Source: an uncultured Sedimentitalea sp. (GTDB lineage: Bacteria > Pseudomonadota > Alphaproteobacteria > Rhodobacterales > Rhodobacteraceae). From it: DNA of 64,000 bases. Under the pieces are notes generated by a model. That model worked only from the letters and a program-made list of their open reading frames with translations, was not told the origin of the DNA and did no database searches. The stretch covers positions 62,001-126,000 of the forward strand of contig CANNGH010000002.1 in NCBI GenBank assembly GCA_947504115.1, written 5' to 3'. The position numbers and the translations under genes were made by a program. Of the stretch, positions 28,495 to 37,266 are shown piece by piece (positions within the stretch are counted from its first letter, which is position 1; every line of letters starts with the position of its first letter).

Positions 28495-29445
28495 TCAGGC
28501 GATTCCCAACTGTTCCTCGCGCGCCGCGCGCAGACGGGCGAAATCCGCGCCCGCATGATAGGACGAGCGGGTGAGCGGGGTGGCGGACACCATCAGGAAT
28601 CCCTTGCCCCAGGCTGCCTTTTCGTAGGCGGCGAATTCCTCGGGCGTGACGAAACGATCGAGGCGGTGATGCTTCGGGGTCGGTTGCAGATATTGGCCGA
28701 TCGTCAGGAAATCCACGTCGGCCGCGCGCATGTCGTCCATCACCTGCCGCACCCCCTGCCCGTCTTCGCCAAGACCGACCATGATGCCGGATTTGGTGAA
28801 CATCGACGGATCCAGTTCCTTGACCCGCTGCAAAAGCCGCAGGCTGTGGAAATAGCGCGCACCGGGGCGCACCGAGGGGTAGAGGCCGGGCACGGTTTCA
28901 AGGTTGTGGTTGAACACGTCCGGTCTGGCGGCAACCACGGCTTCCAGCGCCGAATCGGGGCATCTCAGAAAATCGGGGGTCAGGATCTCGATCGTGGTAC
29001 CGGGGCTGCGGTGGCGAATGGCGCGGATCGTCTGGGCGAAATGCTCGGCACCGCCGTCTTCCAGATCGTCGCGGTCCACCGAGGTGATGACCACATGGTT
29101 AAGCCCCAGCTTCTGCACCGCGTCGGCGACGCGGCCCGGCTCGAACACGTCCAGCGCATCGGGACGCCCGGTCGCGATGTTGCAGAACGTGCAGCCACGG
29201 GTGCAGATCTCGCCCATGATCATCATGGTGGCGTGGCCCGCACTCCAGCATTCGCCGACATTGGGGCAACTTGCCTCTTCGCAGACCGTGACAAGGTTGT
29301 TGTCGCGCATGATCCGCCGCGTATCGGCGTACCCTTTTCCCCCCGGCGCGCGGACGCGGATCCAGCTTGGTTTTTTCGGCTGCGCGTTGTCGGGACGATG
29401 CGCCTTTTCCGGGTGGCGCTGCTCGGGGATTTTCAGATCTCGCAC
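28495..29445 (-). CDS. lipA: Lipoyl synthase
   Basis: Radical-SAM enzyme that inserts two sulfurs into octanoyl groups to make lipoate. It has the auxiliary cluster cysteines ([12 protein letters not shown]), the radical-SAM [10 protein letters not shown], and the C-terminal RSSY Ser ligand (LTRSSYHAG). I place the start at GTG 29445 (316 residues), where the conserved [13 protein letters not shown] begins and AAAAGG lies ~9 bases upstream. An ATG at 29535 would add 30 residues with codons (TTA, AGG, GGA) unlike this genome's genes. No lipB is visible. Confidence 0.93.
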   Translation of the reverse strand: MRDLKIPEQRHPEKAHRPDNAQPKKPSWIRVRAPGGKGYADTRRIMRDNNLVTVCEEASCPNVGECWSAGHATMMIMGEICTRGCTFCNIATGRPDALDVFEPGRVADAVQKLGLNHVVITSVDRDDLEDGGAEHFAQTIRAIRHRSPGTTIEILTPDFLRCPDSALEAVVAARPDVFNHNLETVPGLYPSVRPGARYFHSLRLLQRVKELDPSMFTKSGIMVGLGEDGQGVRQVMDDMRAADVDFLTIGQYLQPTPKHHRLDRFVTPEEFAAYEKAAWGKGFLMVSATPLTRSSYHAGADFARLRAAREEQLGIA

Positions 29446-29627
29446 TTGGTCCGGCCTTTTGCGTTGCGGTGTTCCTTCGTATAACGCGATTTTCTTCGCT
29501 GTGCCAGCGACGCGTGGCCGCGCTTGCGCAGGCATTATGCATATGCGGCATTTCGGCGGTTGAAACCGGTTTGGAAGCATTCTAAATAATGCCCGAGTAT
29601 TTCAGTTACAGGATCAAGGAGATCGAG

Positions 29628-30176
29628 ATGAAAGCCGGAGTGAAGCTGCCCAACGTCACCTTTCGCACCCGTGTGCGGGACGAATCCGTCGGAGGCTCCA
29701 ACCCCTTCCGCTGGGAGGACAAGACCACCGCCGATTATTTCGCGGGCAAGCGCGTGATCCTGTTTTCGCTGCCGGGTGCCTTCACGCCCACCTGCTCGAC
29801 CTATCAACTGCCGGGCTTCGAGAACGGGTTCGAGGACTTCAAGGCGCAAGGCATCGACGATATCTATTGCATGTCGGTCAATGACAGCTTCGTGATGAAC
29901 AAGTGGGCCGAGGCGCAGGGCCTGAAGAACGTCAAGGTCATCCCCGACGGCTCGGGCGAATTCACCCGCAAGATGGGCATGCTGGTGGCCAAGGACAATC
30001 TGGGCTTCGGCATGCGCTCGTGGCGCTATGCCGCCATCGTCAAGGACGGGCAGATCGAGGCCTGGTTCGAAGAGCCGGGCATGTGCGACAACCACGGTGA
30101 AGATCCCTATGGGGCCTCCTCGCCGGAAAACGTTATGAAATACCTCGTCGAACAGGCACAGGGCGCCGCCGCCTGA
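29628..30176 (+). CDS. Peroxiredoxin, Prx5 type
   Basis: Thiol peroxidase of 182 residues. The peroxidatic Cys56 lies in PGAFTPTCSTYQLPGFE, the Prx5-family motif; further cysteines (DIYCMSVND and GMCDNHG) could resolve the disulfide. The core has WAEAQGLKNVKVIPDGSGEF. AAGGAG precedes the ATG at 29628. It probably reduces H2O2 and organic hydroperoxides using glutathione or glutaredoxin, as the family does. An intrinsic terminator follows. Confidence 0.93.
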   Translation: MKAGVKLPNVTFRTRVRDESVGGSNPFRWEDKTTADYFAGKRVILFSLPGAFTPTCSTYQLPGFENGFEDFKAQGIDDIYCMSVNDSFVMNKWAEAQGLKNVKVIPDGSGEFTRKMGMLVAKDNLGFGMRSWRYAAIVKDGQIEAWFEEPGMCDNHGEDPYGASSPENVMKYLVEQAQGAAA

Positions 30177-30199
30177 GCCGGACCTTTTATTCACGATGC

Positions 30200-30226
30200 G
30201 GGCTCGCCCCTGGCGGGCCCGTTTTG
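30200..30226 (+). terminator. Terminator after peroxiredoxin
   Basis: A 9-bp stem (GGGCTCGCC with GGCGGGCCC, one G-U pair, 3-base loop) is followed by GTTTTG, 24 bases after the stop codon. Confidence 0.8.
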
Positions 30227-30321
30227 CGTTCGGCCAGGCCAACGCGATCCCCGTCACCGAAGACACCCGGACCGACGTCGCCGAACGACGCCCCGGCGCG
30301 TTTGCCACCGGACCGCCATAT

Positions 30322-30376
30322 TTCTTCTTGCTGAAAGTATCCTCGCCGAAGGCTTGCGTCCGCCGTCGGCGGGCGC
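30322..30376 (+). repeat. Dispersed repeat, copy C, with terminal hairpin
   Basis: TTCTTCTTGCTGAAAGTATC then CTCGCCGAAGGC is a diverged copy of the element at 13789 and 21568. It also ends in a hairpin (GCGTCCGCC, GTC, GGCGGGCGC at 30356-30376). It lies 12 bases beyond the stop of the DUF6456 gene, in the same position relative to its gene as copy A to tgt. Confidence 0.55.
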
Positions 30377-30388
30377 AATTCCGTTGGG

Positions 30389-31495
30389 TCAGCCGATCAT
30401 CCGGCTGGGTTCGCATTGTCCGCCATAATGGCGCGACAGGCGTTGCAGGGCGATGCGCAGGACGATCTTGCCCGAGCGTGCCGACCAGCCCATGCGCTTT
30501 TCGGCCAGTTCCAGCCCGTCCAGATAGCAGCAGCAGCGCAACGCCACGTCGCTGAGACCCGGTCCCAGATCCGTCAGTGCCCGCGCGACCCGCGCCCGCG
30601 CGCCGCTCGGACCGTCGCAGACGCCGCTGTCGGGCACGAAACCACCGCGTCCGCCGCCGGTCAGGAACCTGTCCCAGTTCTGGGCGACACGCGGTCCCAT
30701 CTGCGCCAGTTCGAAATCCTCGCGCAGGCGCTCTCCCGCGCGCACCATCTCCTTGCTGAGAAAGGGCTGCCCGTCGCGATCCTTACGCCGGGCCAGCGCG
30801 GTCAGCGGGCTTTCGGCCATGTTATACCGCATCCGCCGCCGCTGTCCGGTCTCGGGGTCGTCGACCTCGCGCTCGCCCCATTGATCGGACGCGGCAAGAT
30901 AGGGGCCCTGCGCCGCGACCGATCCGGTTTCCCGCTGCAGCCGGGCGCGGTTTTCGTGTTCGGCCAGAAGACGGCTCAGCATGGCGCGTCCACTGGCGGT
31001 GATGTGATAGCGGCTGATCCGCCCCGGACGGGTGCAGGCGATCCAGTCGTTCAGCGCCATGACCTGCGCGATGGCGACGTCCACGACGGCGGTGCGGGTG
31101 CTGTCGCCGTTTTCGACATCGCGCACCACGACGGCCTTTTCCATCTCCCGGGCCACCGCCAGAACCGCGCCGGTTTCGCACAGACGGCGCAAAATGCGGC
31201 GCGCGTCGCCGTTCAGCCGTTCAGCATCGGTTAACGTCTGGGGGCTATCGTCGGGATATTGCAACGCGCGGTCCTTCTTGAAATGGGTCCGCGCCAAGGC
31301 GGAAAGGGCACCATCCACCAGCGGATCATCGCGCCGCAATTCCTGACGTCTGATCTGACGCATCACGGTCGAGGCATGGCATCCCGCCGCGCGCGCCAGA
31401 TCGCGGATTGTGACCCCACCCTCGGTATGGGCCAGGTAACGGCGCGCGCCATCCGGCACCCATCGGGGCAAGGTTGTCTCCGGTGATCCATTCAT
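30389..31495 (-). CDS. DUF6456 helix-turn-helix protein
   Basis: 368 residues. The N-terminal HTH (GGVTIRDLARAAGCHASTVMRQIRR, residues ~27-52) is followed by a long helical middle. The C-terminal DUF6456 segment includes SPLTALARRKDRDG, FLSKEMVRAGERLREDFELAQ and a basic, Cys-containing end (DVALRCCCYLDGLE). The ATG at 31495 has AAGGGA 9 bases upstream. It is divergent from a DUF6477 gene. It is probably a lineage-specific transcription regulator; the target is unknown. Confidence 0.8.
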   Translation of the reverse strand: MNGSPETTLPRWVPDGARRYLAHTEGGVTIRDLARAAGCHASTVMRQIRRQELRRDDPLVDGALSALARTHFKKDRALQYPDDSPQTLTDAERLNGDARRILRRLCETGAVLAVAREMEKAVVVRDVENGDSTRTAVVDVAIAQVMALNDWIACTRPGRISRYHITASGRAMLSRLLAEHENRARLQRETGSVAAQGPYLAASDQWGEREVDDPETGQRRRMRYNMAESPLTALARRKDRDGQPFLSKEMVRAGERLREDFELAQMGPRVAQNWDRFLTGGGRGGFVPDSGVCDGPSGARARVARALTDLGPGLSDVALRCCCYLDGLELAEKRMGWSARSGKIVLRIALQRLSRHYGGQCEPSRMIG

Positions 31496-31724
31496 GTTCA
31501 GCATTCCCTTGGGCAAAGGCTTGACCTGTTAACCCGGCGCTCACACAACCTTGGGGCGATTTGGTTACGCCAATATTAAAATCTGCCGGAATACCGAGCA
31601 TTGATCTTAATCCATAAACAGTTATGAAACCATCGCGCGCTGCATCGGCGCGGTCCGCAACACCCGTCAGGGTTGTGCGATATCTGCGGAATCAAACCTA
31701 CGCAGATTCCCGAAAGGACACCCG

Positions 31725-32012
31725 ATGCAAGACGTCATGAGCATGTTGAACAGCCTTCGCCGCCCCCGCCTGCTGATCCGCGCGGCCCGCATTGGCGCGT
31801 GCGATTATTCGCGCACGCGCCACCTGCAGCGGCTGCTGGGCTATGGCACCCTGCCCCGTCCGGGCGCCGCCCTGATGCGCCTGATCGAAATGGAAAGCGC
31901 GCTCGACACCATGCGACACGATGGCGACGCGGGCTATTCCCTCACCCGGCATCTGGATGTCCTGATCGCGATGATGGGCGAGGCACAGATCCTGCGCGCC
32001 CGCCCGGAATAG
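31725..32012 (+). CDS. DUF6477 small protein
   Basis: A 95-residue, Arg-rich helical protein (RLLIRAARIGACDYSRTRHL ... LGYGTLPRPGAALMRLIEME). It fits the DUF6477 pattern found almost only in Rhodobacterales. AAAGGAC lies 6 bases before the ATG. It is divergent from the DUF6456 regulator across a 229-base AT-richer gap. The function is unknown; the conserved pairing suggests that DUF6456 may control it. Confidence 0.75.
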   Translation: MQDVMSMLNSLRRPRLLIRAARIGACDYSRTRHLQRLLGYGTLPRPGAALMRLIEMESALDTMRHDGDAGYSLTRHLDVLIAMMGEAQILRARPE

Positions 32013-32048
32013 CGGCGCCGAAAGGCGTAGGGCCGCCGGTTTTGCCGG

Positions 32049-33587
32049 TTACACGAAGGCGTCCGGCATCGCCGCCTTCCGCGCCGCGACGAATTCGTCC
32101 AGCGCGGCGGCGATATCCGGATCCAGCGCAGGCTGGCGGTAGCTGTCCAGCAACGTGGCGACGCGGCGCGTGGCAAGCGTTTGCGTGTCGCGCGCGCCTT
32201 CCTCGTCCCAGGTTTCGAACGGCTTGTAATCCAGCAGGTCCGAACGCCAGAACGCCTGCTTGAAATTGGCCTGGGTATGGGCGCAGCCCAGATAATGCCC
32301 GCCCGGCCCGACCTCGGCGATGGCATCCATGGCCTGGGCGTTGCCATCCATCGCGACACCTGCCGCCAGCTTGTGCAGCACGCCCAGTTGATCGGCATCC
32401 ATCACGAACTTCTCGAAACTGGCGACCAGCCCGCCTTCCAGCCAGCCACAGGCATGGAGCATGAAGTTCACCCCGCCCAACAGCGCCGCGTTCAGCGTGT
32501 TCGCGCTTTCATAGGCGGCCTGCGCATCGGGCAATTTCGACGCGCACAACGCCCCGCCCGAGCGGAACGGCAGGTTCAGCCGCCGCGCCAGTTGCCCCGC
32601 ACCGTAAAGGATCTGGCTGGCCTCGGGCGTGCCGAAGGTGGGCGCGCCCGAATTCATGTCGATCGAGGTCACGAACGCGCCGAACACCACCGGCGCACCG
32701 GGGCGCACCAATTGGCTATAGGCGATGCCCGCCAGAACCTCGGCCAGCACCTGCGTCAGCGTGCCCATCACCGAAACCGGCGCCATCGCCCCCCCGACCA
32801 CGAAGGGCGAAATCACGCAGGCCTGATTGTTGCGCGCATAGATTTCCATCGCGCCCATCATCACGTCATCGAAGGTCATCGGCGAATTGATGTTGATCAG
32901 CGACGTCATCACCGTGTTGTCCTGCACGAAGTCGCGCCCGAACAGGATCTCGCACATATCCACCGAATCCTGCGCGCGGCCGGGCTCGGTGACCGAGCCC
33001 ATGAACGGCTTGTCCGACAGGGTCATGTGAGCGTGCAGCATGTCCAGATGCCGCTTGTTCACCGGGATGTCGGTGGGTTCGCACACCGTGCCGCCGGAAT
33101 GGTGCAGCCATTTCGACATGTAACCCAGCTTCACGAACTTGCGGAAATCCTCCATCGTCGCATAGCGCCGCCCGCTTTCGCCGTCGCGCACGAAGGGCGG
33201 GCCGTAGACCGGAGCGAGAACCAGCGAATTGCCCCCGATCACCACGTTGCGGTCGGGGTTGCGGGCATGCTGTGTGAAACTGGAGGGGGCGGTTGCGCAC
33301 AGCTTGCGCGCCAGGCCGCGCGGGATGCGCACCCGCTCGCCGTCGATTTCGGCCCCGGCGTCACGCCACAGCGCCAGCGCGGCGGGGTTGTTGACGAAAT
33401 TGACCCCGATCTCGGCCAGAACGGTTTCGGCATTGGTTTCGATGATCTCCAGCGCGTCCGGCGTCAGGATCTCGTAATCGGGAATGTTGCGTTCGATATA
33501 GCGGGCGGTCTCGAAACTGACGGCCGAGCGTTCCGCCCGCCGTGCCGCGCCGCCACCGCCCCGCGCCCGCCGTGTTGCCTCGACCAT
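32049..33587 (-). CDS. MttB-family methyltransferase without pyrrolysine
   Basis: 512 residues of the trimethylamine methyltransferase (MttB) TIM-barrel family, e.g. IGVNFVNNPAALALW, SGGTVCEPTDIPVN, GAMAPVSVMGTLTQVLAE and VGPGGHYLGCAHT. There is no internal TAG codon, so it is one of the many MttB homologues lacking pyrrolysine; characterised ones demethylate glycine betaine or other quaternary amines with a corrinoid protein. The cognate corrinoid protein and methylcobalamin:THF transferase are not in the window. The ATG at 33587 has GAGG 7 bases upstream. It may act on compounds imported by the tmo-like transporter; that link is only thematic. Confidence 0.88.
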   Translation of the reverse strand: MVEATRRARGGGGAARRAERSAVSFETARYIERNIPDYEILTPDALEIIETNAETVLAEIGVNFVNNPAALALWRDAGAEIDGERVRIPRGLARKLCATAPSSFTQHARNPDRNVVIGGNSLVLAPVYGPPFVRDGESGRRYATMEDFRKFVKLGYMSKWLHHSGGTVCEPTDIPVNKRHLDMLHAHMTLSDKPFMGSVTEPGRAQDSVDMCEILFGRDFVQDNTVMTSLININSPMTFDDVMMGAMEIYARNNQACVISPFVVGGAMAPVSVMGTLTQVLAEVLAGIAYSQLVRPGAPVVFGAFVTSIDMNSGAPTFGTPEASQILYGAGQLARRLNLPFRSGGALCASKLPDAQAAYESANTLNAALLGGVNFMLHACGWLEGGLVASFEKFVMDADQLGVLHKLAAGVAMDGNAQAMDAIAEVGPGGHYLGCAHTQANFKQAFWRSDLLDYKPFETWDEEGARDTQTLATRRVATLLDSYRQPALDPDIAAALDEFVAARKAAMPDAFV

Positions 33588-33763
33588 ATCCAATCCTCAC
33601 CGTAATCGCCCTGTCCTACCCCGATGTAACCCACCCGCACACCGCGTCCCGGCAGGTTTGCGGCGCATGTGACGCGAAAACGACATCGCCCGCGCGTCAC
33701 GCCTCCGCGCACCCGCAACATTGCATCTTGAAGTGATGCAGGCGGCGAGGTAACCGCTTGGCC

Positions 33764-35335
33764 ATGCAGCATGACCCAGACCATCAGCGCCTTCTCATCA
33801 TGGATTTCGGCAGCCAGGTGACGCAGCTTATCGCGCGCCGCCTGCGCGAGTTGAACATCTATTGCGAAATCCACCCCTATCAGAAGGTCACGGCGCAGTT
33901 CCTCGCCGATTTCGCGCCCATGGCGGTGATCCTGTCGGGCGGGCCGGCGTCGGTGACGGACGAAAACAGCCCCCGCCCCCCGGCGGAGTTGTTCGATCTG
34001 GGCGTGCCGGTTCTGGGCATCTGTTACGGCCAGCAGGTGATGATGCAGATGCTGGGCGGCCGGGTCGAACGGCGCGACGGCAGCGCCGAATTCGGACGCG
34101 CCCATGTCACGCCGGGCGCCGAACGCATCGACCTTCTGACCGGCTGGTTCATGGACGCATCGGGCCGCGAGCAGGTCTGGATGAGCCATGGCGATCACGT
34201 CAGCGCCCTGGCCCCCGGTTTCGCGGTCTATGCCACATCGCCCGGCGCGCCATTCGCCGTCACCGCCGATCTCGACCGGCGGTTCTATGCGGTGCAGTTC
34301 CACCCCGAGGTGCACCACACCCCCAACGGGCGCACCCTGCTTGAGAACTTCGTCCGCGATGCCGGGTTCACCGGCGACTGGACCATGGCCGCCTATCGCG
34401 ACGAGGCGATCCGCCTGATCCGCGAACAGGTCGGGGACGCCAAGGTCATCTGCGGCCTGTCGGGGGGCGTCGATTCCTCGGTCGCCGCGGTGCTGATCCA
34501 CGAGGCGATCGGCGATCAACTGACCTGCGTGTTCGTCGATCACGGATTGCTGCGCGAGGGCGAGGCCGAGCAGGTCGTGACAATGTTCCGCGATCATTAC
34601 AACATGCCGCTGATCCACGCCGACGAACAGGAACTGTTCCTGTCCGAACTGGACGGCGTCAGCGACCCGGAAACCAAGCGCAAGATCATCGGCCGCCTGT
34701 TCATCGACGTGTTCCAGAAACACGCCGCCGAGGTCGGTGGCGCGAAATTCCTCGCCCAGGGCACGCTTTACCCGGATGTGATCGAATCGGTCTCGTTCAG
34801 CGGCGGCCCCTCGGTCACGATCAAGAGCCATCACAATGTCGGCGGCCTGCCCGAGAAAATGGGCCTGAAACTGGTCGAACCCTTGCGCGAACTGTTCAAG
34901 GACGAGGTGCGCAGCTTGGGTCACGAACTGGGCCTGCCCGCCAGCTTCATCGGCCGCCACCCCTTCCCCGGCCCAGGCCTTGCGATCCGCTGCCCCGGCG
35001 AGATCACCCGCGAAAAGCTGGCAATCCTGCGCCGCGCCGATGCTGTCTATATCGACCAGATCCGCAAGCACGGCCTTTATGACGAGATCTGGCAGGCCTT
35101 CGTCGCCATCCTGCCGGTGCGCACCGTGGGCGTGATGGGCGACGGGCGCACCTACGATTTCGCCTGCGCCCTGCGCGCTGTCACCTCGGTCGACGGCATG
35201 ACGGCGGATTACTACCCGTTCAGCCACGATTTCCTGGGCGAGACCGCAACCCGCATCATCAACGAGGTCAAGGGCATCAACCGCGTGACCTACGACATCA
35301 CCTCCAAACCGCCGGGCACGATCGAGTGGGAGTGA
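33764..35335 (+). CDS. guaA: GMP synthase (glutamine-hydrolysing)
   Basis: Converts XMP to GMP with glutamine and ATP; 523 residues. The class I glutamine amidotransferase domain has the nucleophile Cys in [10 protein letters not shown] and the His/Glu of QFHPEVHHT. The ATP pyrophosphatase P-loop is [14 protein letters not shown], and the C-terminal dimerisation domain ends KPPGTIEWE. The ATG at 33764 is conventional. A TTG two codons upstream has GAGG 7 bases before it and could be the real start. Confidence 0.98.
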   Translation: MQHDPDHQRLLIMDFGSQVTQLIARRLRELNIYCEIHPYQKVTAQFLADFAPMAVILSGGPASVTDENSPRPPAELFDLGVPVLGICYGQQVMMQMLGGRVERRDGSAEFGRAHVTPGAERIDLLTGWFMDASGREQVWMSHGDHVSALAPGFAVYATSPGAPFAVTADLDRRFYAVQFHPEVHHTPNGRTLLENFVRDAGFTGDWTMAAYRDEAIRLIREQVGDAKVICGLSGGVDSSVAAVLIHEAIGDQLTCVFVDHGLLREGEAEQVVTMFRDHYNMPLIHADEQELFLSELDGVSDPETKRKIIGRLFIDVFQKHAAEVGGAKFLAQGTLYPDVIESVSFSGGPSVTIKSHHNVGGLPEKMGLKLVEPLRELFKDEVRSLGHELGLPASFIGRHPFPGPGLAIRCPGEITREKLAILRRADAVYIDQIRKHGLYDEIWQAFVAILPVRTVGVMGDGRTYDFACALRAVTSVDGMTADYYPFSHDFLGETATRIINEVKGINRVTYDITSKPPGTIEWE

Positions 35336-35435
35336 GGGCGCGTGCCTCGCTGACATACGCGTAAAGCGGCAGAACCAGATGCGCGTATCCAGTATCAAGA
35401 AATTCGGTGGAAGCCGACCCCGATAGGAGGCTTGA

Positions 35436-36269
35436 ATGAGTTGGCTTTCCAACTTCCTGACCCGCAAGTATGTCAAACGGTTTAGCCGTGTCGAACTGCA
35501 AAAACGCAATCATAAATATATTCTTCGGGCGCTCTCGGCCTACGGTTACAATAACTCGGAAAACATGAAGAGCGGTGGCGAAACCTTTTTCGTTGAACGA
35601 ATTCTTACCCATCTCAATCCCCGGGTCGCGTTCGATGTCGGTGCCAATGTGGGCAACTACAGCCGAATGCTGCTGAAGGCGCTGCCGGATGCGGAAGTTC
35701 ACGCTTTTGAGCCACTCCAAGAACCGTTTGCCAAGCTCAGCGAGTTATCTGTGGAATTCGACGGGCGTTCAATCCCCATCAACCTCGGAGTCGGAAACCG
35801 AGTTCAGGATCTTGAGATACATTACAATCCCGAAGCCTCCTCCCATGCGTCGTTTTCAACAGAAGTGGCCGCGGTTCCCTACCTTGCCAACGAAAATACC
35901 CGAACGATTCCCGTCACCACGCTGGACTCCTACTGCAACGATAGGTTGGGCAAGGCCAAGGTTGATTTCATAAAGATCGACACGGAAGGATTTGAGGCAG
36001 AGGTCCTGCAGGGCGCGAAACAGCTTCTCGAAAACCACCGCCCGATGGCGGTGCAAATCGAATTCAACTGGCATCACATGTTCCGCAGCCATTCGCTCTA
36101 TTACCTTGCGAGCTTTCTGCCGGAATACGAGGTGTTTCAGTTGATACCGGGCGGTATGTCCCGCAGGGACGCCAAAGACCCTCTGTCCAACCTGTTCATG
36201 TTTTCCAATTTCGTATTTCTGCGAAAAGACCTGGTGCAACCCTTGGAGCAGGCCGGGTTTCGGTTCTGA
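35436..36269 (+). CDS. FkbM-family methyltransferase
   Basis: 277 residues. The SAM-binding region is AFDVGANVGNYSRMLLKALP, then VHAFEPLQEPF; the FkbM signature VDFIKIDTEGFEAEVLQGA is present. FkbM enzymes O-methylate sugars, lipids or polyketides; the substrate here is unknown. The gene uses visibly more A/T-ending codons than its neighbours and is isolated from any polysaccharide cluster, which suggests acquisition by transfer. TAGGAGG lies ~6 bases before the ATG. Confidence 0.88.
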   Translation: MSWLSNFLTRKYVKRFSRVELQKRNHKYILRALSAYGYNNSENMKSGGETFFVERILTHLNPRVAFDVGANVGNYSRMLLKALPDAEVHAFEPLQEPFAKLSELSVEFDGRSIPINLGVGNRVQDLEIHYNPEASSHASFSTEVAAVPYLANENTRTIPVTTLDSYCNDRLGKAKVDFIKIDTEGFEAEVLQGAKQLLENHRPMAVQIEFNWHHMFRSHSLYYLASFLPEYEVFQLIPGGMSRRDAKDPLSNLFMFSNFVFLRKDLVQPLEQAGFRF

Positions 36270-36315
36270 CATAAACGCTGGTTCCCCCGGATGCAGTGCA
36301 AAAGGAGGGGCATAA

Positions 36316-37194
36316 ATGAGCGAGAAATCCGGGATCCTCCCCGCCGCCCTCTGGATGACCGGCGCGGTCGCTTCTTTCTCGTCGATGGCGGTTGCCGGGC
36401 GCGAGGTGAGCGATGCGCTCGATACGTTCGAGATCATGACCTATCGCAGTCTCGTCGGCTTTCTCGTCATCGTCGCGGTGCTGAGCGCGACGGGCAATTG
36501 GAAACGGATCGCAACGCACCGCCTGCGCGGCCATGTCCTGCGCAACCTTGCGCATTTCACCGGCCAGAACCTGTGGTTTTTCGCCATCGCCAGCATCCCG
36601 CTGGCGAATGTCTTCGCGCTGGAATTCACCTCCCCCCTCTGGGTGATCGTGCTGTCGCCGCTGATCCTGGGCGAGCGGCTGACACCGATGCGGGCGCTGG
36701 CGGGGGTCGTCGGCTTCCTCGGTATCCTCATCGTCACGCGTCCGGGTGCCGAGCCGCTGAACATCGGCATGGCGGCGGCGGCCTCTGCGGCGATCTTCTT
36801 CGCGCTGACCAATCTGGCGACCAAACGCCTGACTCGGACTGAATCCGTGCTCTGCATCATGTTCTGGCTGACGCTGATCCAGTTGATCCTGGGTTTGGTC
36901 ACCGCCGGAATGGACGGTGACATGGCGCTGCCCGACGCGCGGACGGCGCCATGGCTTGTGGTGATCGGGTTCGCGGGGTTGCTGGCGCATTTCTGCGTGA
37001 CCAACGCGCTTGCCATCGCGCCGGCCACCATCGTCATGCCCTTCGATTTCGCGCGCCTGCCCACCATCGCCATCGTCGGCATGCTGATCTACGACGAGCC
37101 GCTGGAAATCTGGGTGCTGATCGGAGCGGTGGTGATCTTTGGCGGCAACTATCTCAACATCTGGGCCGAGACGCGCAGGCTCCGCAAAGTCTGA
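36316..37194 (+). CDS. EamA/DMT-family transporter
   Basis: Inner-membrane protein of 292 residues with ten predicted helices in two EamA repeats. Typical segments are TYRSLVGFLVIVAVL, ANVFALEFTSPLWVIVLSPLILGERLT and, in the second half, TIVMPFDFARLPTIAIVGMLIYDEPLE. The drug/metabolite family mainly exports metabolites or amino acids; the substrate is not predictable. AAAGGAGG precedes the ATG. Confidence 0.9.
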   Translation: MSEKSGILPAALWMTGAVASFSSMAVAGREVSDALDTFEIMTYRSLVGFLVIVAVLSATGNWKRIATHRLRGHVLRNLAHFTGQNLWFFAIASIPLANVFALEFTSPLWVIVLSPLILGERLTPMRALAGVVGFLGILIVTRPGAEPLNIGMAAAASAAIFFALTNLATKRLTRTESVLCIMFWLTLIQLILGLVTAGMDGDMALPDARTAPWLVVIGFAGLLAHFCVTNALAIAPATIVMPFDFARLPTIAIVGMLIYDEPLEIWVLIGAVVIFGGNYLNIWAETRRLRKV

Positions 37195-37266
37195 CAAAGA
37201 TTGACCGGCGGAAAATTGCTGATAACGTGAATTTGACGAACCAGCATCAGCCACGAGGGTCATCCG

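Noticed and set aside
29446-29535. Longer lipA start at ATG 29535
   Set aside because: The added 30 residues use rare codons (TTA, AGG, GGA), lack conservation with known LipA starts, and the ATG has no ribosome-binding site.
32049-33587. Pyrrolysine in the MttB homologue
   Set aside because: The frame has no internal TAG; it is open over its whole length.
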